A stretch of DNA of 64,000 nt from UBA7957 sp965224675 (GTDB lineage Bacteria; Pseudomonadota; Gammaproteobacteria; Granulosicoccales; Granulosicoccaceae), in contig CBDDAA010000002.1 in NCBI GenBank assembly GCA_965224675.1, positions 1,798,001 through 1,862,000 of the forward strand. Reading direction: 5' to 3'. The notes beneath the pieces were generated by a model that ran no database searches, was not told the DNA's origin, and saw only the letters and a program-made list of their open reading frames with translations. This document shows, in pieces, positions 7,871 through 16,623 of the stretch. Every line of letters starts with the position of its first letter. Positions within the stretch are counted from its first letter, which is position 1. The position numbers and the translations under genes are program-made.

Positions 7871-9553
7871 TTATTTTTCTGTCAAGTTTCTAAGTTCACG
7901 GCGCAGTATTTTGCCCACATTCGATTTCGGTAACTCGTCAATAAACTGGATTGTTTTAGGACGTTTGTAACCCGTCAGATTTTCCTTGCAATAGGCTTTA
8001 ATATCATCCGCAGTTAATTCTGGATCACTTTTAACTACAACAACTTTTACGCTCTCCCCAGAGTGCTCGTCAGGAATGCCAATTGCACCTACTTCAAGTA
8101 TTCCAGGGTGCATAGCGAGAACGTCTTCGATTTCATTGGGATAAACATTAAAACCAGACACGAGAATCATATCTTTTAGTCGATCAACAATTTTGAAATA
8201 TCCCTTTTCATCCATAATTGCAATATCGCCTGTATGCAACCAGCCGTCACTGTCCATTACCTCAGCAGTGGCCTCTTCCCGTTGCCAGTAGCCTTTCATG
8301 ACTTGTGGACCTTTGATACAAAGCTCACCTTTTGCGCCACTGGGCAGAATATTGCCGTCATCATCTTTTACGCAGCAATCTGTAGAGGGAATCGGTAATC
8401 CAATCGCGCCATTGTATTCTGGTAAATCCATCGGGTTCATGCATACAGCAGGCGATGTTTCGGTAAGACCATAGGCTTCTATGAGTGTTGAGCCTGTTAC
8501 TTGTTTCCAGCGCTCGGCGACTGCACGTTGTACCGCCATACCTCCACCCAAAGTTAATCGTAGTCCGGAAAAATCAACTTCATCAAATCCAGGTGTATTC
8601 AGCAATGCATTAAAGAGTGTATTGACTCCGGTGATAGCCGTCATTCGTGCCGATTTTATTGTTTTCACAAACTGCGGCATATCGCGAGGGTTGGTGATCA
8701 GAATATTTCTCGCCCCAAGTTTCATAAAAACAAGGCAATTTGCCGTTAACGCAAATATATGATAAAGCGGTAGAGCCGTGATAATTACTGCTTGGCCGTC
8801 ATCCTCAAGCCCAACAGTACTAATCCATTCACTGGCTTGGGTGCAGTTGGCGAGCAAATTTTTGTGTGTCAACATGGCGCCTTTGGCTACACCCGTTGTG
8901 CCACCTGTGTACTGTAAAAATGCAATATCCTCCATACTGACGTTTGTATCTTTAATAGCGGGTAAATTTTTACCTGCCGCTAATACATCCTTAAATGCAA
9001 CTGCCTGGGGTAAATTAAAAGCGGGAACCATTTTTTTAACATGGCGAATAACAAAATTTACTATCAAGCTTTTGGGAAAGCCGACTAAATCACCAAAGCG
9101 TGTGGTAATAACGGTTTTTACATCTGTATTGTCAATGACATTTGCCACTGTGCTTGCAAATGCCTCTACTACGACAATCGCTACTGCGCCTGAGTCTTTG
9201 AGTTGATGCTGGAGTTCGCGTTCAGTATAGAGAGGATTTGTGTTAACGACGGTTAAGCCTGCCCGTAAGGCGCCAAACATGGCGACAGGATATTGCAGCA
9301 GATTTGGCATCATAATAGCTATTCGGTCGCCTTTGCTCAGTTTTGCTTCATGTTGCAACCAGCGGGCAAAACTGTCGGTCAAGCTATCAATTTCGCCATA
9401 AGTCAGTGTTTTACCCATATTGACAAATGCCGGTAGATTGGCATTTTTCTTTGCACTTTCGGTAAAGAGCTCCGCAACCGAGCTATATTGATCAAAATTG
9501 ATTTCAGGTGCGATCCCTTCGGGATAGGATGAAAGCCAGTTACGTTCAATCAT
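7871..9553 (-). CDS. fadD: Long-chain fatty-acid--CoA ligase FadD
   Basis: FadD activates exogenous long-chain fatty acids to acyl-CoA through an acyl-adenylate at the inner membrane face. The 560-residue protein aligns with E. coli FadD from the start (NWLSSYPEGIAPEINFDQY, then PNLLQYPVAMFGALRAGL). It carries the AMP-binding P-loop YTGGTTGVAKGA, the A5/A7 motifs (YGLTETSP, DGWLHTGDIA) and the C-terminal lysine region SNVGKILRREL. A strong GGAGGA ribosome-binding site precedes the ATG. It faces the MFS-PlsC fusion, so fatty-acid activation and phospholipid re-acylation are encoded side by side. Confidence 0.94.
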   Translation of the reverse strand: MIERNWLSSYPEGIAPEINFDQYSSVAELFTESAKKNANLPAFVNMGKTLTYGEIDSLTDSFARWLQHEAKLSKGDRIAIMMPNLLQYPVAMFGALRAGLTVVNTNPLYTERELQHQLKDSGAVAIVVVEAFASTVANVIDNTDVKTVITTRFGDLVGFPKSLIVNFVIRHVKKMVPAFNLPQAVAFKDVLAAGKNLPAIKDTNVSMEDIAFLQYTGGTTGVAKGAMLTHKNLLANCTQASEWISTVGLEDDGQAVIITALPLYHIFALTANCLVFMKLGARNILITNPRDMPQFVKTIKSARMTAITGVNTLFNALLNTPGFDEVDFSGLRLTLGGGMAVQRAVAERWKQVTGSTLIEAYGLTETSPAVCMNPMDLPEYNGAIGLPIPSTDCCVKDDDGNILPSGAKGELCIKGPQVMKGYWQREEATAEVMDSDGWLHTGDIAIMDEKGYFKIVDRLKDMILVSGFNVYPNEIEDVLAMHPGILEVGAIGIPDEHSGESVKVVVVKSDPELTADDIKAYCKENLTGYKRPKTIQFIDELPKSNVGKILRRELRNLTEK

Positions 9554-9767
9554 GGATAGTCCTCCAGCAATTATTTTTATTCAAATTTTATTGCAAAGTG
9601 TTCATTCTTCACATAATGCAGACCAGCATGCACTAATCTAGCGCGACTGGCAATTATTGCTTATCAGGGCCTAAACCCATCAAAAGCAAAATGCCAGGCT
9701 ATGAACCCCATCCTTTAGCGAGCCGGATTGCGGTATTTCGAACTAAACCCCATCTATTCAGTAAAAC

Positions 9768-10301
9768 CTAAGAAATATTACCTCCGCAACATTTTTTAAA
9801 TTTTTTACCGCTGCCACAAGAACAGGGATCATTGCGACCAACTTTCGGCTGATTGCGACGAAACTGTTCTATTTTTGGGGTTTGCGCATCTTTAAAATAC
9901 CATTTAGAGTCTTTCTTCTCGAATTCACTGACCTCATGATGACGTTGCCGCTCGCCGTTACTATCACGATAGCTGACAACAAACTCAATCTCTGCTTTAT
10001 CATCATTGTGAGTACCACCCGTAACGCTATGTATATCGATCCCTAACCATTGTGAATTTTTAGCCCAGTCTCTAGTGGTGGACTCATTGATTTCGTGGCG
10101 GGTATCGGGGTGATGGGAGGCAATAATGAAATCTACATCAGCTAATGTGTGTGCTGTATATCTTGCCCGCATCAGCTGCACCGCCTGGTCGGGTTCACGA
10201 CTACCGTCGATTATGGGTTCGCAGCATGAAGGGTAATCGGTGCCTGATCCACAGGGGCATTCAGCAATACTATCTTTAACATTCATAGAAGAAACATACA
10301 T
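9768..10301 (-). CDS. YchJ-family protein with two SEC-C motifs
   Basis: The 177-residue protein begins and ends with SEC-C zinc-binding motifs: CPCGSGTDYPSCC near residue 17 and the classic NDPCSCGSGKKFKKCC at the C-terminus. Between them is the YchJ middle domain (RARYTAHTLADVDFI and TRDWAKNSQWLGI), related to the NTF2-like fold. YchJ is conserved in proteobacteria but its function is not settled; SEC-C motifs bind zinc and in SecA contact SecB or ribosomes. An in-frame ATG five codons downstream (10286) is an equally plausible start. Confidence 0.9.
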   Translation of the reverse strand: MYVSSMNVKDSIAECPCGSGTDYPSCCEPIIDGSREPDQAVQLMRARYTAHTLADVDFIIASHHPDTRHEINESTTRDWAKNSQWLGIDIHSVTGGTHNDDKAEIEFVVSYRDSNGERQRHHEVSEFEKKDSKWYFKDAQTPKIEQFRRNQPKVGRNDPCSCGSGKKFKKCCGGNIS

Positions 10302-10568
10302 GTTGGATCAGGCATTTTCAACCTAAACCGATAAAATTAAAAGGTACTTTATTATTGAGTATAATACCGACTGTTTCTATTAAATAAAGCCAAGCTTGTA
10401 TAATGGTATAGAGTAACAGTATCTGCATTCGAGAAATGCACAGAGTCATTAGCCGGATCTATAATCTACTGATAACTATAGATTATTTATGAGTAAGGTT
10501 GTTAATGCAGCAGTTTTCATCTAACTTATAAGCAATGAAATCGGTGCGCTAGATTGGAAAGATAAATC

Positions 10569-10991
10569 ATGTTAATGTCAATCAGAACCTGTCAGTACAA
10601 AGATAAACAATCTGTGATGGATTTGTGGCACGTTTGTGGACTGGTTACACCTCAAAATGATCCAGCAAAAGATATAGAGCGTAAACTTTTATTGGGGGCT
10701 GATTTGTTTTTGCTAGGCTTTGCTGACAAAAATTTAGTGGGTTCAGTAATGGGCGGTTACGATGGGCACCGTGGCTGGATAAATTACCTTGCTGTTGATC
10801 CGATTTACCAGCGCCAAGGGTTCGCACGCCAGTTGATGCAACAAGTGGAAGAAAAATTAATGTCCAAAGGTTGCCCCAAGATTAATCTACAAATACGTAA
10901 TACGAATGCTTCTGTAATGGGGTTCTATGAATCCATTGGGTTTGCAACAGACGCTGTAACAGGAATGGGCAAACGTTTGATAGTTGATTAA
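10569..10991 (+). CDS. ypeA: GNAT-family acetyltransferase YpeA
   Basis: This is a 140-residue Gcn5-related N-acetyltransferase. It matches YpeA closely: LW..C.L..P.ND....IERK at the N-terminus, the signature GSVMGGYDGHRG at about residues 58-69, the acetyl-CoA loop YQRQGFARQLM, and a C-terminal GKRLI. The substrate of YpeA is not known. The gene is free-standing. An 8-base inverted repeat ATAATCTA/TAGATTAT lies about 80 bases upstream (10461-10486) in an AT-rich promoter region. Confidence 0.92.
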   Translation: MLMSIRTCQYKDKQSVMDLWHVCGLVTPQNDPAKDIERKLLLGADLFLLGFADKNLVGSVMGGYDGHRGWINYLAVDPIYQRQGFARQLMQQVEEKLMSKGCPKINLQIRNTNASVMGFYESIGFATDAVTGMGKRLIVD

Positions 10992-11088
10992 GTCTTCATG
11001 GCTGTTGAGTTGCAGGATGCATCTATTTTCAGCTCGAAATTAATCACCGCTGATTTTTTTCCATTTAATACTTATTTGGATAATGCCA

Positions 11089-12132
11089 TTACACAGGTGC
11101 AGGATACGTTCTGTGAACCTTAAGGATGTCATCCATCACTTCTGCATTTAATTCTACATTTACAGCAGCAACGTTTGTTTTTAGCTGATTAATACTGGTA
11201 GCACCGATTATTACAGACGCCATAAATGGGCGCGTCATACAAAAAGCCAATGCCATCTGAGACGGATCAAGAGAATGTTTGTGGGCTACCTCGACATAAG
11301 CATGCATAGCGGGTATGGAATGTTCAGTATAACGCCCATACAAATCACTATTCATAGAGCGCCGTGAATTTGCTGGAATTTTCCCATGATTGTATTTTCC
11401 CGTGAGTATGCCTGCTGATAGCGGAGAGTAAGCTAACAAACCTACATTCTCGTTGTGTGAGAGTTCGGCTAAATCAAGGTCAAAGCTTCTATGCATCAGA
11501 CTGTATTCATTCTGTATGGACACAACACGCGGGAGATTGTGTTCTTCAGCAATTTGTAAAAACTGAGAAGTACCCCAGCAACTCTCATTGGAAAGACCGA
11601 TATGGCGGATTTTTCCTGCATCAATAAGGGATTGCATTTCAGTTAAAATCGCTATTATTTCATCACGTGTTTTTTGAAGGTTTTGATCGCTGGGGTCATA
11701 GCTCCATGCCTGGCGAAAATGATACGAACCTCGATTTGGCCAGTGAAGTTGGTAGAGATCGATATAATCAGTCTGTAATCGTTTTAGGCTTCCATGGATT
11801 GAGGTACGAATTTTTTCAGGGGTTATAGGTATTCCCTCCTGTACCCATTGCATACCGACACCGGGTACTTTGCTGCCAAGAATTATCTTATCTCTCTGAC
11901 CAGAATTTCGAAACCAGGTGCCAATGATCTGCTCAGTGCGTCCGATTTTCTCGGCTGACATCGGTGTCGTGGGGTAGATCTCGGCTGTATCGATAAAATT
12001 GATGCCGTGAGCAACTGCATAATCCATTTGCTCATGACCTTCCTGTTCTGTGTTTTGTGTGCCCCAGGTCATACTGCCAAGACAGATTTGACTGATTGCA
12101 ACATCAGCTCTGCCAAGATTTCGAAATTTCAT
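11089..12132 (-). CDS. tas: Aldo/keto reductase Tas
   Basis: The 347-residue NADP(H)-dependent oxidoreductase is of the Tas subgroup. It begins with MKFRNLGRADVAISQICLGS, carries the catalytic DTAEIYP segment (D and Y of the tetrad), the K in GSKVPG and the H in QLHWPNRG. The nucleotide-binding end GATSINQLKTNV is also present. Its length equals that of E. coli Tas, whose physiological substrate is unclear. It stands alone on the minus strand. Confidence 0.93.
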   Translation of the reverse strand: MKFRNLGRADVAISQICLGSMTWGTQNTEQEGHEQMDYAVAHGINFIDTAEIYPTTPMSAEKIGRTEQIIGTWFRNSGQRDKIILGSKVPGVGMQWVQEGIPITPEKIRTSIHGSLKRLQTDYIDLYQLHWPNRGSYHFRQAWSYDPSDQNLQKTRDEIIAILTEMQSLIDAGKIRHIGLSNESCWGTSQFLQIAEEHNLPRVVSIQNEYSLMHRSFDLDLAELSHNENVGLLAYSPLSAGILTGKYNHGKIPANSRRSMNSDLYGRYTEHSIPAMHAYVEVAHKHSLDPSQMALAFCMTRPFMASVIIGATSINQLKTNVAAVNVELNAEVMDDILKVHRTYPAPV

Positions 12133-12296
12133 AAAATGCCACTCATGTGTTGGATTGTGGATTAGCTAAAACATAAGTATGCCTAACTGACTACTAATTG
12201 TCTTGCAGATAATTATCTTGGCTCTATATGCGTATAATTGCCCGATTATGGGTAAATTTATTGCTGAAAATAGAGATAAAGTGTTTAATTCGTACC

Positions 12297-12566
12297 ATGC
12301 CAAGCAAATTACCTAACGAGCTTCTTGATCATCTGTGCCGTCTCAGTTCGCTTCCTCGTACTGAAGTTACCCATCTGGTGACGGAAGTTTTAGCTTATTT
12401 CAATGAATCTCTCGATGATTTTGTAAGACGGCGGCATCGGGAGCTGCAGGGACAGGGCCTGCCCAATAATAAAATCTATTCACTGATTTCGAATGAATTG
12501 GAATATCGACGATTCCCGTCAATGGCGCTGACTGAACGTAAGGTGCGTCGCATTATTTACGGATAA
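12297..12566 (+). CDS. Conserved small basic protein upstream of glmS, function unknown
   Basis: This is an approximately 90-residue helical protein. It has a charged central stretch (FVRRRHRELQGQGLPNNKIY) and a basic C-terminus (LTERKVRRIIYG) that look conserved rather than random. I do not recognise a named family. The arrangement of short helices could be a DNA- or RNA-binding fold, but no standard helix-turn-helix is clear. It ends 16 bases before the glmS ATG and is very likely co-transcribed with it. The ATG at 12297 is chosen because the 23 residues added by the earlier in-frame ATG (12228) look non-coding; neither has a good ribosome-binding site. Confidence 0.7.
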   Translation: MPSKLPNELLDHLCRLSSLPRTEVTHLVTEVLAYFNESLDDFVRRRHRELQGQGLPNNKIYSLISNELEYRRFPSMALTERKVRRIIYG

Positions 12567-12582
12567 CTAACTGGATAATAAA

Positions 12583-14406
12583 ATGTGTGGAATTATTGCT
12601 TATACAGGCCAGCAGGCAGCATTGCCTTTTTTGCTCTCGGGACTCAAACGACTGGAATATCGGGGTTATGATTCGTCGGGTGTAGCGATTGTGACTCGGG
12701 GTAAGCTGCGGGTTTGGAAGGCTGCCGGTAAGTTACAACAGCTTGAAGGTATCTTGCCAGAAAAGGTTGCCGGAAAATCCGGAATAGGTCATACCCGCTG
12801 GGCCACTCACGGCAAAGCGAATGATGAAAATGCCCATCCACATTGTGATAACACAAACAATATTGCGGTTGTACATAACGGTATTATTGAAAATGCTTCC
12901 TACCTAAAAGCGATGCTGGAAGAGCGGGGCTGTGAGTTTCACTCTGAAACCGATACTGAAGTGTTGGCTCATTTAATTTCAAGCATTGATGGGAATAGTT
13001 TGTTAGACAAAGTCCGTTTGGCCTTGATGAAGGTGCACGGTACTTATGGCTTGGCGGTTATTGAATTGCAACATCCGCAAATCATCATCGCTGCAAGAAG
13101 TGGTAGTCCCGTTGCCATTGGTCTGGGTAAAGGCGAAATGTTTGTAGCCTCCGATATTGCAGCTATGTCACGCTATACCGGAAAAATCGTGCATCTGGAT
13201 GATGGCGAATTGGCAGAGGTTACGCCAAAAGGGTTTCAGGTTATCACGTTGGATGCAGTGCCTAAGGAAAAACCTACTATTCAGGTGGAGGCTGATCATG
13301 ATGACTATGACCGCGGCGAATACGAGCATTATATGTACAAAGAGATTCTCGATCAACCAGAATCGGTTGCGAGAACCATCAGTGGCCGGCTTGATAAAAG
13401 ATTTAATACGGCAAGGCTGGGTGGTCTAAATTTGTCCGCTCGTGATCTTCTTGATACTCGGCGTATCAAGATACTGGGCTGTGGTTCAGCCTATTATGCA
13501 GGGAAGTCGGGCGCCGATATGATTGAAACCCTGGCACGAATTCCCTGTGATGCTGAACCCGCAGCAGAGTTCCGTTACCGCAACCCTGTTATTGAACGAG
13601 ACATTCTTTATATAGTCGTCAGTCAATCTGGAGAAACATTCGATACACTCGCCGCTTTGCGGGAAATAAAACGAAAAGGTGGGTTTGTACTGGGTGTGGT
13701 TAATGTAGTGGGTAGCACGATTGCACGAGAGGTCAATGGTGGGATCTATATGCATGCGGGGCCAGAAATATCGGTCGCTTCAACTAAAGCATATTCAAGC
13801 ATGTTAGCTGCCTTTGCCTTGTTAGCATTGCATTTGGCGAGAATCAAAGATTTATCACCCCAACAAGGGGGCAGACTTGTTAAGGCATTCGAGAGTTTGC
13901 CTGATCTTATCGCAAAGGCATTGCAAGAAGAGGCGCATATTATCGCGCTTGCAAAAAAGTACGCTTACTGTAAAAGTGCATTTTATATTGGTCGCGCCAG
14001 TGCATTTCCGATTGCATTGGAAGGTGCGCAAAAGCTTAAGGAAATTTCGTATATTCATGCCGAAGCCTACCCTGCCTCTGAGCTTAAGCATGGACCATTG
14101 GCCTTAATTAGTGAGGAAATTCCAACATTTGTTGTTTTGCCCAACACTGAGCTTCTGGAGAAATCGTTATCTTCACTGGAGGAAATCAAGGCTCGTGGTG
14201 GTCCGGTTATCGCGATAACAAATTCCAGCGATAAACGCGTAGTTAACCTCTCAGATGATGTCATCCAGACACCAGATACCGAGCCATTGCTTTATCCATT
14301 GGTTATGGGGATATCCCTGCAACTTTTTGCATATCATGTGGCAACTGTGATTGGACGAGAAGTTGACCAACCACGTAATCTCGCAAAAAGTGTCACAGTA
14401 GAGTAG
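12583..14406 (+). CDS. glmS: Glutamine--fructose-6-phosphate aminotransferase (isomerizing)
   Basis: GlmS makes glucosamine-6-phosphate from fructose-6-phosphate and glutamine, the first step toward UDP-GlcNAc for peptidoglycan and LPS. The 607-residue enzyme starts MCGIIAY, where Cys2 becomes the N-terminal nucleophile after Met removal. It has a class II glutaminase domain (HTRWATHGKAN, GIIENA) and two SIS isomerase domains (SQSGETFDTLAALR; SELKHGPLALI), ending RNLAKSVTVE. No glmS ribozyme is possible in the 16-base gap upstream. Regulation through the small upstream gene or a small RNA is conceivable but not shown. Confidence 0.97.
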   Translation: MCGIIAYTGQQAALPFLLSGLKRLEYRGYDSSGVAIVTRGKLRVWKAAGKLQQLEGILPEKVAGKSGIGHTRWATHGKANDENAHPHCDNTNNIAVVHNGIIENASYLKAMLEERGCEFHSETDTEVLAHLISSIDGNSLLDKVRLALMKVHGTYGLAVIELQHPQIIIAARSGSPVAIGLGKGEMFVASDIAAMSRYTGKIVHLDDGELAEVTPKGFQVITLDAVPKEKPTIQVEADHDDYDRGEYEHYMYKEILDQPESVARTISGRLDKRFNTARLGGLNLSARDLLDTRRIKILGCGSAYYAGKSGADMIETLARIPCDAEPAAEFRYRNPVIERDILYIVVSQSGETFDTLAALREIKRKGGFVLGVVNVVGSTIAREVNGGIYMHAGPEISVASTKAYSSMLAAFALLALHLARIKDLSPQQGGRLVKAFESLPDLIAKALQEEAHIIALAKKYAYCKSAFYIGRASAFPIALEGAQKLKEISYIHAEAYPASELKHGPLALISEEIPTFVVLPNTELLEKSLSSLEEIKARGGPVIAITNSSDKRVVNLSDDVIQTPDTEPLLYPLVMGISLQLFAYHVATVIGREVDQPRNLAKSVTVE

Positions 14407-14442
14407 CTGCGTCCATTTACCTCCGCCCGAAGGGAGTTCGCT

Positions 14443-14481
14443 TAAAACGGCGTCTCTGTGTTGCCGCTTTTAGCGATTTTT
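14443..14481 (+). terminator. Possible imperfect terminator after glmS
   Basis: TAAAACGGC pairs with GCCG-C-TTTTA (one bulged C) across an 11-base loop at 14443-14472. GCGATTTTT follows, ending in a run of five T. The stem is weak and A/T-heavy at its base, so this is only a candidate for glmS termination. Confidence 0.3.
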
Positions 14482-14656
14482 GAGTGTACAGGATATCACC
14501 GCTCTCCTTAGTAGTCTCCCATGAAATAATTGAAACAAATTGCCTCGTTTCTGAAATTAAGTAGAAATACTTCGTATGCATAATGCGCGTCATCGATGAA
14601 GTTAATAAAAACGCAAATTAGATATTCACGCTTAAATAAAAAACGAGGAATTAAAC

Positions 14657-15358
14657 ATGAATTATAGTTACCAAACTACTAAAATCCTGCAAACCAACAC
14701 CTCTGCACAACCCATGTCCTTAAGTAAACAGATTGTAAAACATCCGCAAATAATGCGGCAAATTCGTTTACTGGCAATTAAATTAGGTGCCTGTCTGGCG
14801 TTAGCGGGTCTTGTTGCCGTAAATTCAGAAAAGGTCAATGCATCAGTATTTAATTATAACCAGCTTGAAGTAAGTGTTACGCCTGATGCTATCGATGGCG
14901 CTGACCCGACGCTGTCGTTAACAGGATCATACCAAATTACAGAAGAGATAAATATCATCGGTGAATATTCTCGAGCCACACTTGCAGAACATCGAGATGT
15001 AGATCTTGATTTTGTGAATTTCAGTATAGGTGCTGCATATCACCTTACAATTGTTGAGAAAACTGACTTAATCGCCAACGCGAAATACATCAACACAGAG
15101 TTAGTCATTTCAGACAGCTCCAGATCAGCGTCACTAGGTGAAGGGTCAGGTTTTGGATTTGGATTAGGCATCAGGCACCAAGTTACCGAGCAAGTTGAAG
15201 CGAGTGCTTCATTGGATTATATGGCGGTTGAAGAGGCCACAGATCTGTCGATTTTATTTGGCGGGCATTATCATTTTAATCGTAGATTTTCAGCAGGCAT
15301 GGGATATACCACAGGTGACTTTGATGGTGTTACAGGTAGTTTGCGAATGAGCTTTTAA
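14657..15358 (+). CDS. Outer-membrane beta-barrel protein, 8-strand type
   Basis: The 233-residue protein has an unusually long N-terminal region (about 40 residues) before a hydrophobic signal core (LGACLALAGLVAV) and a likely cleavage site after VNA. The mature part is a series of alternating amphipathic strands (for example INIIGEYSRATL, FGFGLGIRHQV). It finishes with a terminal phenylalanine (GSLRMSF), the usual barrel-assembly signal. Size suggests an OmpX/OmpW-scale barrel. No specific family is recognised. GAGGAA lies in good position before the ATG; the long n-region means a shorter start at the ATG in AQPMSLSK is possible. Confidence 0.78.
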   Translation: MNYSYQTTKILQTNTSAQPMSLSKQIVKHPQIMRQIRLLAIKLGACLALAGLVAVNSEKVNASVFNYNQLEVSVTPDAIDGADPTLSLTGSYQITEEINIIGEYSRATLAEHRDVDLDFVNFSIGAAYHLTIVEKTDLIANAKYINTELVISDSSRSASLGEGSGFGFGLGIRHQVTEQVEASASLDYMAVEEATDLSILFGGHYHFNRRFSAGMGYTTGDFDGVTGSLRMSF

Positions 15359-15650
15359 ATGAATATAAGTCTTTACCTTCAATATAAAAAGGGCATTGTT
15401 TTTTTACAAATTGGTTCCAACAAGCAGTTTAAGGTATTTCATGTTTTCAATAACTTTTAAAATTGTACACTTGTGCAGTAGTATTAATCAATATGCCGAT
15501 GCTAACTGCATTGATTCCCTATCCATAGAGGATTATAAAACTCATCTGCAGAAAGTCGGTTTTATTTCATCTTTCACAATGAAAAGTTTTTGGGTAGAAT
15601 TATAGCTCGATACTTATTTAAGAAATAATAAATGATTGGAGATGGATCTG

Positions 15651-16079
15651 ATGAGTGAAAGTTATACAGGAAAGTGTTTTTGTGGTGCAGTTGAAATTGA
15701 AGCAACCGGAGCACCAGAGGGAATGGGATATTGTCATTGTGAATCTTGCCGAGCCTGGGCTTCAACTTTGGTTCACTGCTGGACTGCTTGGAAGCCCGAA
15801 GCTGTCACTATTACAAAGGGTGAAGAGCATGTCGGTACGTTTAGCAAAACAGAAATGAGCAACCGAAAATATTGTAAGAAGTGTGGCGGTAATGTTATGA
15901 CTGTTCACCCGACATTAAGCATGATAGATGTTTGTGCCGGTACTTTGCCTGGTCTGAAATTTGAACCATCGGCTCATTTTAACTACGCTGAAACCGTTTA
16001 TCCCATGAAGGATGGTCTACCAAAAATGAAAGACTTTCCCGAAGAATTTGGTGGTTCAGGTGAATCCCTACCCGAGTAA
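15651..16079 (+). CDS. GFA-family (CENP-V/glutathione-dependent formaldehyde-activating-like) zinc protein
   Basis: This is a roughly 142-residue protein of the GFA fold. The zinc ligands are visible as GKCFCGAVEI (C..C), YCHCESCR (CxC..C) and KYCKKCGG (C..C), which is the full family pattern. The founding member was described as spontaneous S-hydroxymethylglutathione synthase, but that activity is disputed and most bacterial members have unknown substrates. GGAGATGG just upstream supports the ATG at 15651; in-frame TTG (15636) and ATG (15642) also exist. Confidence 0.88.
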   Translation: MSESYTGKCFCGAVEIEATGAPEGMGYCHCESCRAWASTLVHCWTAWKPEAVTITKGEEHVGTFSKTEMSNRKYCKKCGGNVMTVHPTLSMIDVCAGTLPGLKFEPSAHFNYAETVYPMKDGLPKMKDFPEEFGGSGESLPE

Positions 16080-16154
16080 TACGCACTGGTAGAAGACTTG
16101 ATGCTCAAGCCCAAATTATTGCTCAAGCTTAATCATTCAAGATGTTGATCAACC

Positions 16155-16195
16155 ATCTAAACTATTCAAGAGTGTTACTCTTGAATAGTTTAGAT
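16155..16195. terminator. Perfect 19-bp hairpin between convergent genes
   Basis: Arms 16155-16173 and 16177-16195 are perfectly complementary over 19 bases, with only GTT as loop. It begins 75 bases after the GFA stop and directly abuts the stop codon of the minus-strand gene. It is likely a bidirectional terminator. It is A/T-rich and longer than most intrinsic terminators in this window; the U-tract role may be filled by its A/T-rich flanks. Confidence 0.7.
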
Positions 16196-16507
16196 TTAAT
16201 TCATTCTAGTAGGTCGCAGCTTTTCAAGGCTTGTTAGTTTGTCGCTCATTCTCTGTTCACGATCGGTTCTAGTACCTATTTGTATTGTCGTGTGTATTCT
16301 TGGTGCGCCTTCACCATGCACAACTTCATGACATTTCCGCAGTAATACAAAAACTGCTTCCCATTCCCCTTCAATATTAGTGCTATTACAGTTGATTTCA
16401 TAGCTCAAACCCGATGCCTCAAGTACACGTTCCATGACTGCGAGGTAGGGCGAGACAGATGTACCTATGCCAATGGGGATTAGTGTGAATCCAACAATCG
16501 CATGCAT
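16196..16507 (-). CDS. MTH1187/YkoF family thiamine-binding-like protein (DUF77)
   Basis: This is a small protein of about 103 residues with the DUF77 ferredoxin-like fold. It opens HAIVGFTLIPIGIGTSVSPY, has EASGLSYEINCNSTNIEGEW in the middle, and RIHTTIQIGTRTDRE near the end, as in this family. YkoF-type members bind hydroxymethylpyrimidine or thiamine, but the single-domain proteins have no proven role. The ATG at 16507 is chosen because TAGGAG lies 8 bases upstream; the frame stays open further upstream but without such support. It lies just downstream of the acyl-CoA synthetase start region in map terms but is a separate minus-strand unit. Confidence 0.85.
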   Translation of the reverse strand: MHAIVGFTLIPIGIGTSVSPYLAVMERVLEASGLSYEINCNSTNIEGEWEAVFVLLRKCHEVVHGEGAPRIHTTIQIGTRTDREQRMSDKLTSLEKLRPTRMN

Positions 16508-16623
16508 TGTAATACTCCTATGTAATATGTCAGCGGTAAAATAGCCTTTGCTTTCAAAGGTAAGTGCATCATGATTAAAAATAATGCTAAGCAATTAAAG
16601 TAGTTTAGCCTTCAATATCAAAG

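Noticed and set aside
9670..9760. Two ACCCCATC repeats between fadD and ychJ, considered as transposon ends
   Set aside because: They are direct, short, and not followed by any matching 38-bp sequence or target duplication.
12567..12582. glmS ribozyme
   Set aside because: Only 16 bases separate the upstream gene from glmS, far too short for the ribozyme, and no conserved core was seen in the upstream gene.
15396..15605. A 69-codon plus-strand open frame after the outer-membrane barrel gene
   Set aside because: It starts in A/T-rich DNA with no ribosome-binding site, has no domain or signal pattern, and its composition looks like translated intergenic sequence.
16103..16128. GCTCAAGC direct repeat before the 19-bp hairpin
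   Set aside because: Two 8-base copies only; no regular spacing or further copies to suggest a repeat family.
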